Assembly: GCA_900754445.1 (NCBI GenBank)
Contig: CAAECW010000026.1
Coordinates: 1-9,385 of the forward strand
Direction of reading: 5' to 3'
From: an uncultured Collinsella sp.
GTDB lineage: Bacteria > Actinomycetota > Coriobacteriia > Coriobacteriales > Coriobacteriaceae
DNA: 9,385 bases
This document shows, piece after piece, positions 6,758-9,385 of this stretch (positions are counted from its first letter, which is position 1; every line of letters begins with the position of its first letter). The position numbers were made by a program, and so were the translations under genes. The notes beneath the pieces were generated by a model. That model did no database searches. It was not told the DNA's origin and worked only from the letters and a program-made list of their open reading frames with translations.

Positions 6758-6933
6758 CCTCGGCTGGAACCGCCCCCATCGGAGGCCTCAGGGCTTACCT
6801 CCCAAATCGTCCTCGGACATGTCTGGACCCCGCCGTGCGCTTCGCGCGGCGGGGTCCTTCCGTCCTGCGGAAAGATTTGGGAGGTAAGCCCTGAGGTCTC
6901 CTGCGGTAACTAGGGAGGTCGAGGCTATTCGTC
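6749..6933. repeat. Nested palindromic element overlapping the pfk stop codon
   Basis: Three concentric inverted repeats. Outer: 6749-6762 with 6920-6933, 14 bp perfect; the left arm holds the last two pfk codons and the stop. Middle: 6786-6808 with 6874-6896, 23 bp perfect, extending to 28 bp (6781-6808/6874-6901) with one G-T pair. Inner: GGACCCCGCCG (6825-6835) with 6847-6857, 11 bp, whose loop can extend through GCGC/GCGC. The whole 185 bp could fold into one long hairpin in RNA or a cruciform in DNA. It has no T-run of terminator type. It lies between the convergent pfk and 109-aa genes and may also stop transcription. Confidence 0.85.
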
Positions 6934-6938
6934 TTCTT

Positions 6939-7076
6939 GCTGCGGGTGCCTGGGGTAGGATGCGGCGTGCATTTTTGGGAGTATTCAGCAGCCGAGGGTG
7001 CCTGCATACTGGATTTTGGGAGAAAGGCAGGCACCATGGGCCGCGTTCTGTAAAAAATGACCAGCTCTTGAGGCAT
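6939..7076 (+). repeat. Dispersed ~140-bp repeat, copy A
   Basis: Matches 9249-9385 in direct orientation at roughly 90 per cent by hand alignment (about 13 substitutions and a single-base indel). The best-conserved core is 6967-6995 (GTGCATTTTTGGGAGTATTC and onward). It contains the stem GGTGCCTGC (6997-7005) with GCAGGCACC (7027-7035). Open frames across it exist on the minus strand, but copy-to-copy changes fall mostly on amino-acid-changing positions and no ribosome-binding site is seen, so it is treated as non-coding. Confidence 0.85.
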
Positions 7077-7173
7077 TGGGGGTCCAGGACCAGGGCATTC
7101 AGCGCGGTTTTGTGCACCCGTTCCCGCACCTGCGGACTCCGGGATGCTGAATACTCCGGAATTTGCACGCCGC
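6962..7173. mobile_element. Possible MITE-like element with 29-bp imperfect terminal inverted repeats
   Basis: The left arm 6962-6990 (GCGGCGTGCA, 7 variable bases, GAGTATTCAGCA) is the inverted counterpart of 7145-7173, 25 of 29 positions matching, giving a 212-bp unit with no credible gene inside. Copy B at the right window edge reproduces the left part of the unit but is cut before its right arm could be seen. No transposase gene or clear target-site duplication is visible, so mobility is inferred. Confidence 0.45.
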
Positions 7174-7192
7174 CCCCTGGGGTACCTGTGGG

Positions 7193-7237
7193 CAAAAAGC
7201 AACCGCCCCGCTGAAATATGCATTTTTCGGTGCGGTT
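7193..7237 (-). terminator. Likely terminator of the 109-aa gene
   Basis: AACCGCCCCG (7201-7210) pairs with CGGTGCGGTT (7228-7237) with one internal mismatch. On the minus strand the stem is followed by GC and five T (7198-7194). It lies 35 bp past the stop codon of the minus-strand gene. Confidence 0.55.
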
Positions 7238-7271
7238 TATGCAGTACAGCGGCTGTGGATGCGCATGTCGC

Positions 7272-7601
7272 TCAGCGTTCTTGCCGGCCGATGCAGCGTC
7301 GTGCGTAGCTCTTAATGTCTTCGGTAAAACCGTCTAGGTCGTCGAGCGTGATTACGTTATCGGAAAGCAAGTTGGCTATCTCATAACGCATGGTGCTGCG
7401 GCGAATACCGTTTGCGAGCACTCCTGAGGACAGCTTGTCCCTATTGATACGGTTTTCTAACGCCCAAAATCTACTGGACGCTTCACTGCCACCGTTCAGT
7501 ATCTCGATGTACTGGCCGATGAGCATTTCCATATAGCTTTCTTGCCATTTTGGGAGCAGCTCTTTAAACAGCTTCCAGTCGCTTTCAGTTACCTCGCCCA
7601 T
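7272..7601 (-). CDS. Small conserved-looking protein of unknown function
   Basis: 109 aa, probably cytosolic, helical and charged, with no signal peptide or membrane segment. The layout resembles a family of ~90-110-aa proteins that I recall from gut Firmicutes and Actinobacteria: SDWKLFKELLPKWQESYME, then FWALENRINRDKLSSGV, then a C-terminal VITLDDLDGFTEDIK. Members are sometimes labelled 'multidrug transporter', which the lack of any membrane segment contradicts. No function is assigned. The ATG at 7599-7601 is chosen because GGAGG lies 5 nt upstream; a longer frame from a TTG at 7619 translates through that ribosome-binding site. The gene stands alone between repeat elements, its composition looks less GC-rich than pfk, and it is convergent to pfk. 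Confidence 0.75.
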   Translation of the reverse strand: MGEVTESDWKLFKELLPKWQESYMEMLIGQYIEILNGGSEASSRFWALENRINRDKLSSGVLANGIRRSTMRYEIANLLSDNVITLDDLDGFTEDIKSYARRCIGRQER

Positions 7602-7730
7602 ATTGCCTCCGTTCACCAAACAGACTTAGCCATTCGATTTTTATTCTATTTGGTATTTTCGCTCACAGCCGTGGATGAGGGGGTCTTCGGTCTTCGAGTA
7701 TGAGCCTGAATGAACCGTACGCCACAAAAT

Positions 7731-7870
7731 GGGCTCATCTACTACCTTTACCACCGCACCCTCGACCATGGAGAACATTGTGAAATATAAACCGCAGGTA
7801 GAAGGGTGGTCGATTTTCAAAAAAGGCGGGTATGGTCGGGCCCATCGAGTTCATCGTAGTAGATGAGCCC
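7731..7870. repeat. 140-bp element with 15-bp perfect inverted ends
   Basis: GGGCTCATCTACTAC (7731-7745) and GTAGTAGATGAGCCC (7856-7870) are exact complements; AAAA before and TTTT after extend the stem to 19 pairs with one bulged T. Smaller inverted segments lie inside (CGACCAT near 7762 with ATGGTCG near 7832). No gene is credible here. The stretch 7602-8049 (448 bp) holds only this element and the hairpin at 7934-7999. Confidence 0.75.
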
Positions 7871-7933
7871 TTTTCGCGGCATGCGGTGAGTTAAATGCCA
7901 ATTCCTGCGCTGGAATTGCCCGCTCCATTCGTG

Positions 7934-7999
7934 AGTTGCGGTGAAATAGGGGCTGTTAGACGCTCCAAGGTCCTCAACGGTCTGTATTTCACCGCAACT
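7934..7999. repeat. Long hairpin with AGTTGCGGTGAAATA stem, downstream of the XRE gene
   Basis: 15-bp perfect inverted repeat, 7934-7948 with 7985-7999, enclosing a 36-nt loop. It starts 51 bp after the stop codon of the minus-strand XRE gene and could form its 3' end, though no T-run follows. Its stem differs by one base from the stem core of the hairpin at 9152-9222. Confidence 0.8.
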
Positions 8000-8049
8000 T
8001 GGAAGGGGCGAGCGGCGTTGGCCAAGCATTGCTGACGGGTTGGAGCGGC

Positions 8050-8970
8050 TTAGGCTTGTTTGCGGCGCTTCCATTGCTTTCGGCACCAGCACATGAGTGC
8101 CTCTATGAAGGGAATCGTGATGAGGATGACCCATGCGGGATGGGGCTGTGCCAAACAAAGCCACATATAGAGGAACCAGGCAATGGCGGCTGTTGCATAG
8201 ACGACGCCGATCAGCTTGGAGAGATGATGCCGGTCGATAAAGTCGCCCATCGCCTCGTAGACGGGAATCAGAAAGACCAGAAAGAACCCCATACCCCACG
8301 TGCCGCAGATGATGCCGAGCGCGAGATAGGCGAGGACGACAAGTGCAGGAAAGGGAAACTCGTTCCATGCGCGACCGATCTTGGTGTGGAAATGCTTGCC
8401 ATGATGGTCGAGCTTGTCGTGTGCCTCTTTCCAGCTGGAAAACGTCTCGCCGTCGATGGTGACGGTGCCGTCGGCATTGGTATGTACGCTGTGTCCATCG
8501 TCCTCTAGCGTATCGATATGCAATCCGCCCGGCCCGACATGGACCTCTTCACCCTTGCGCTCGTTAGCCACATGGATGCCATTCCAGCCAACATGGACCT
8601 CTTCGCCTTTGTTGGGATCAATAACGTGGATACCATGCGCGAGAGAAATATCGACAAGTGGCTTATCACCGCAATTCGTATGCTCAGTAGAAGTCTCGGT
8701 GTCTTCAGCCTCGTCAGAATTATTTGCGTCAGGGGCATCGTCGGCCGAGGTGTCGACATCACTAGCCGCTTCCCCATACAGCAGCTCATCCAGTGACACG
8801 TCATACAGCGCGGCGAGCGCAATAAGGTTATCGGTATCGGGCGAGGATTCGCTGCGTTCCCATTTGCTGACAGCCTGGCGGCTTACGCCCAACTGGGCAG
8901 CAAGAGCCTCCTGGGAAAGACCGGCAGCTTTGCGGCGATCGACGAGGCGCTGTGCCATCGCAAGATCCAT
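8050..8970 (-). CDS. XRE-family regulator fused to histidine-containing repeats and membrane segments
   Basis: 306 aa. Residues 3-60 are a Cro/C1-type HTH: AQRLVDRRKAAGLSQEALA, then QLGVSRQAVSKWERSESSPD, the recognition-helix pattern. A 40-residue acidic linker (67-107) follows. Residues 113-166 are three 18-residue repeats: GIHVIDPNKGEEVHVGWN, GIHVANERKGEEVHVGPG and a degenerate third unit. Residues 175-200 are His-rich. About four hydrophobic segments follow (near 207-223, 225-240, 253-273, 279-296) and a basic tail. The C-terminal half looks like a duplicated membrane hairpin, each unit ending FLIPVYEA or ITIPFIEA. The ATG at 8970 is favoured by AAAGGA just upstream, over one 5 codons earlier. 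Likely a membrane-tethered transcription regulator; target and signal unknown. Flanked on both sides by related hairpins. Confidence 0.85.
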   Translation of the reverse strand: MDLAMAQRLVDRRKAAGLSQEALAAQLGVSRQAVSKWERSESSPDTDNLIALAALYDVSLDELLYGEAASDVDTSADDAPDANNSDEAEDTETSTEHTNCGDKPLVDISLAHGIHVIDPNKGEEVHVGWNGIHVANERKGEEVHVGPGGLHIDTLEDDGHSVHTNADGTVTIDGETFSSWKEAHDKLDHHGKHFHTKIGRAWNEFPFPALVVLAYLALGIICGTWGMGFFLVFLIPVYEAMGDFIDRHHLSKLIGVVYATAAIAWFLYMWLCLAQPHPAWVILITIPFIEALMCWCRKQWKRRKQA

Positions 8971-9026
8971 GGTGGTTCCTTTCATGTGGCGACCGTAATC
9001 GAATGAGCCGAGTATGTCGTGAACAG

Positions 9027-9091
9027 CCGGTAGCGACCACCATTTCTAGTTAGAATCTGCCCCAACCCTACCGCAACTACCGGTAGCAACC
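9027..9091 (-). promoter_or_regulatory. Candidate operator/promoter region of the XRE gene
   Basis: CCGGTAGCGACC (9027-9038) is repeated as CCGGTAGCAACC (9080-9091), one mismatch. The second copy overlaps the perfect palindrome CTACCGGTAG (9077-9086). Between them lies the inverted repeat TTCTA-GT-TAGAA (9044-9055). A weak minus-strand promoter can be drawn (TTGCGG at 9076-9071, 16 bp, TCTAAC at 9054-9049). Such repeated sites upstream of an XRE gene suggest autoregulation, which is inference. Confidence 0.35.
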
Positions 9092-9151
9092 CTCACAACC
9101 AGGAATTTCATGATAAATATCAGTACTCATAACAGTCTAGAGCCCTCTCAA

Positions 9152-9222
9152 TAAGTTGCGGTGGAATAGTTCCTGTTTGGCATGGCAGAGCCACGAAACG
9201 GGAACTATTCCACCGCAACTTA
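9152..9222. repeat. Very long hairpin upstream of the XRE gene, same stem family
   Basis: Perfect 22-bp inverted repeat, 9152-9173 with 9201-9222 (TAAGTTGCGGTGGAATAGTT and on), extending inward by one T-G pair and four more pairs to 27 bp; the loop is short. The core AGTTGCGGTGRAATA is shared with the hairpin at 7934-7999. No T-run follows and no gene overlaps it. Confidence 0.85.
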
Positions 9223-9248
9223 CTATCAGGCCACGCACCCGCAAAGTA

Positions 9249-9385
9249 GCTGTGGGTGCCTAGGGTGAGGTGCAGCGTGCATTTTTGGGAGTATTCAGCA
9301 GCCGAGGATGCCTGCATACTGGATTTTGGGCGAAAGGCAGGCGCTATGGGCCGCATTCTGTAAAAAAGACCAGCTTTTGAGGCAC
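9249..9385 (+). repeat. Dispersed ~140-bp repeat, copy B (runs off the window)
   Basis: Direct-orientation copy of 6939-7076; it begins at the same base (GCTG) and is still matching at the window edge. Its internal stem pairs have partly compensating changes relative to copy A: at the three outer pairs of the 7-kb copy's stem, two become G-T pairs and one becomes A-C. The right-hand inverted arm seen near copy A would lie beyond the window. Confidence 0.8.

Noticed and set aside
6788..7223. Two overlapping minus-strand open frames of 135 and 142 aa across the palindrome and repeat copy A
   Set aside because: They translate inverted repeats, and the matching frame in copy B differs mostly by amino-acid-changing substitutions, so there is no sign of protein selection.
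7602..8049. CRISPR array or structured riboswitch in the gene-free stretch
   Set aside because: There are no regularly spaced repeats and no riboswitch consensus that I recognise; the two inverted-repeat structures account for the visible pattern.
7817..8368. 183-aa minus-strand open frame
   Set aside because: It runs out of frame through the 3' half of the XRE gene and through a hairpin; Arg/Ser/His-rich composition typical of a shadow frame in GC-rich DNA, with no ribosome-binding site.
9120..9356. 78-aa minus-strand open frame at the right end
   Set aside because: It consists of repeat copy B plus the long hairpin; no ribosome-binding site.
6939..9385. Composite transposon bounded by the two direct repeats
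   Set aside because: No transposase, no recognisable insertion-sequence ends and no target duplication are visible; reported only as direct repeats bracketing two genes.

Overview
The window is GC-rich chromosomal DNA with purine-rich Shine-Dalgarno sites and a gene set (type I methionine aminopeptidase, M18 aminopeptidase, Ntn amidase, a phosphofructokinase with a Lys in the TIDND motif, an XRE regulator fused to membrane segments) that fits a gut actinobacterium of the Coriobacteriia, most likely Collinsella or a close relative. The genus is inferred from general gene style. No rRNA, tRNA, CRISPR array, complete insertion sequence or phage gene is visible.

Left part (1-4290): the 3' end of a methionine aminopeptidase gene and a D-2-hydroxyacid dehydrogenase read rightward. 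Convergent to them is a two-gene toxin-antitoxin operon (RelB/DinJ-like antitoxin, then a PIN-domain toxin; ORFs overlap by 8 nt) on the minus strand. Next on the minus strand is an M18 aminopeptidase with a strong terminator. A 40-bp palindromic repeat occurs twice in the same orientation (39/40 identical), before the dehydrogenase and after the M18 gene, so it brackets the dehydrogenase plus the TA operon.

Middle part (4452-6757): a membrane-anchored Ntn hydrolase of the linear-amide (bile-salt-hydrolase-like) group, divergent from the M18 gene, and then a 6-phosphofructokinase of the GGNGS/PKTIDND type. Both read rightward and are separated by a perfect 12-bp hairpin and a separate candidate promoter, so they are probably independent units.

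Right part (6749-9385): a repeat-dense accessory stretch with only two genes, both on the minus strand: a small protein of unknown function (109 aa) and a 306-aa XRE regulator carrying three 18-residue histidine-containing repeats and about four membrane segments. Between and around them lie: a nested palindrome whose outer arm includes the pfk stop codon; a ~140-bp repeat present twice in direct orientation (6939 and 9249), whose first copy lies in an element with 29-bp imperfect terminal inverted repeats; a 140-bp element with 15-bp perfect inverted arms; and two long hairpins that share their stem sequence but not their loops and flank the XRE gene. The two copies of the direct repeat bracket the small gene and the XRE gene.

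The housekeeping genes do not form an obvious pathway together. The most unusual content is the repeat-dense right end with the membrane-bound, histidine-repeat regulator inside it. I cannot show that it is a functional system. The individual repeats and protein features below are read directly from the sequence.
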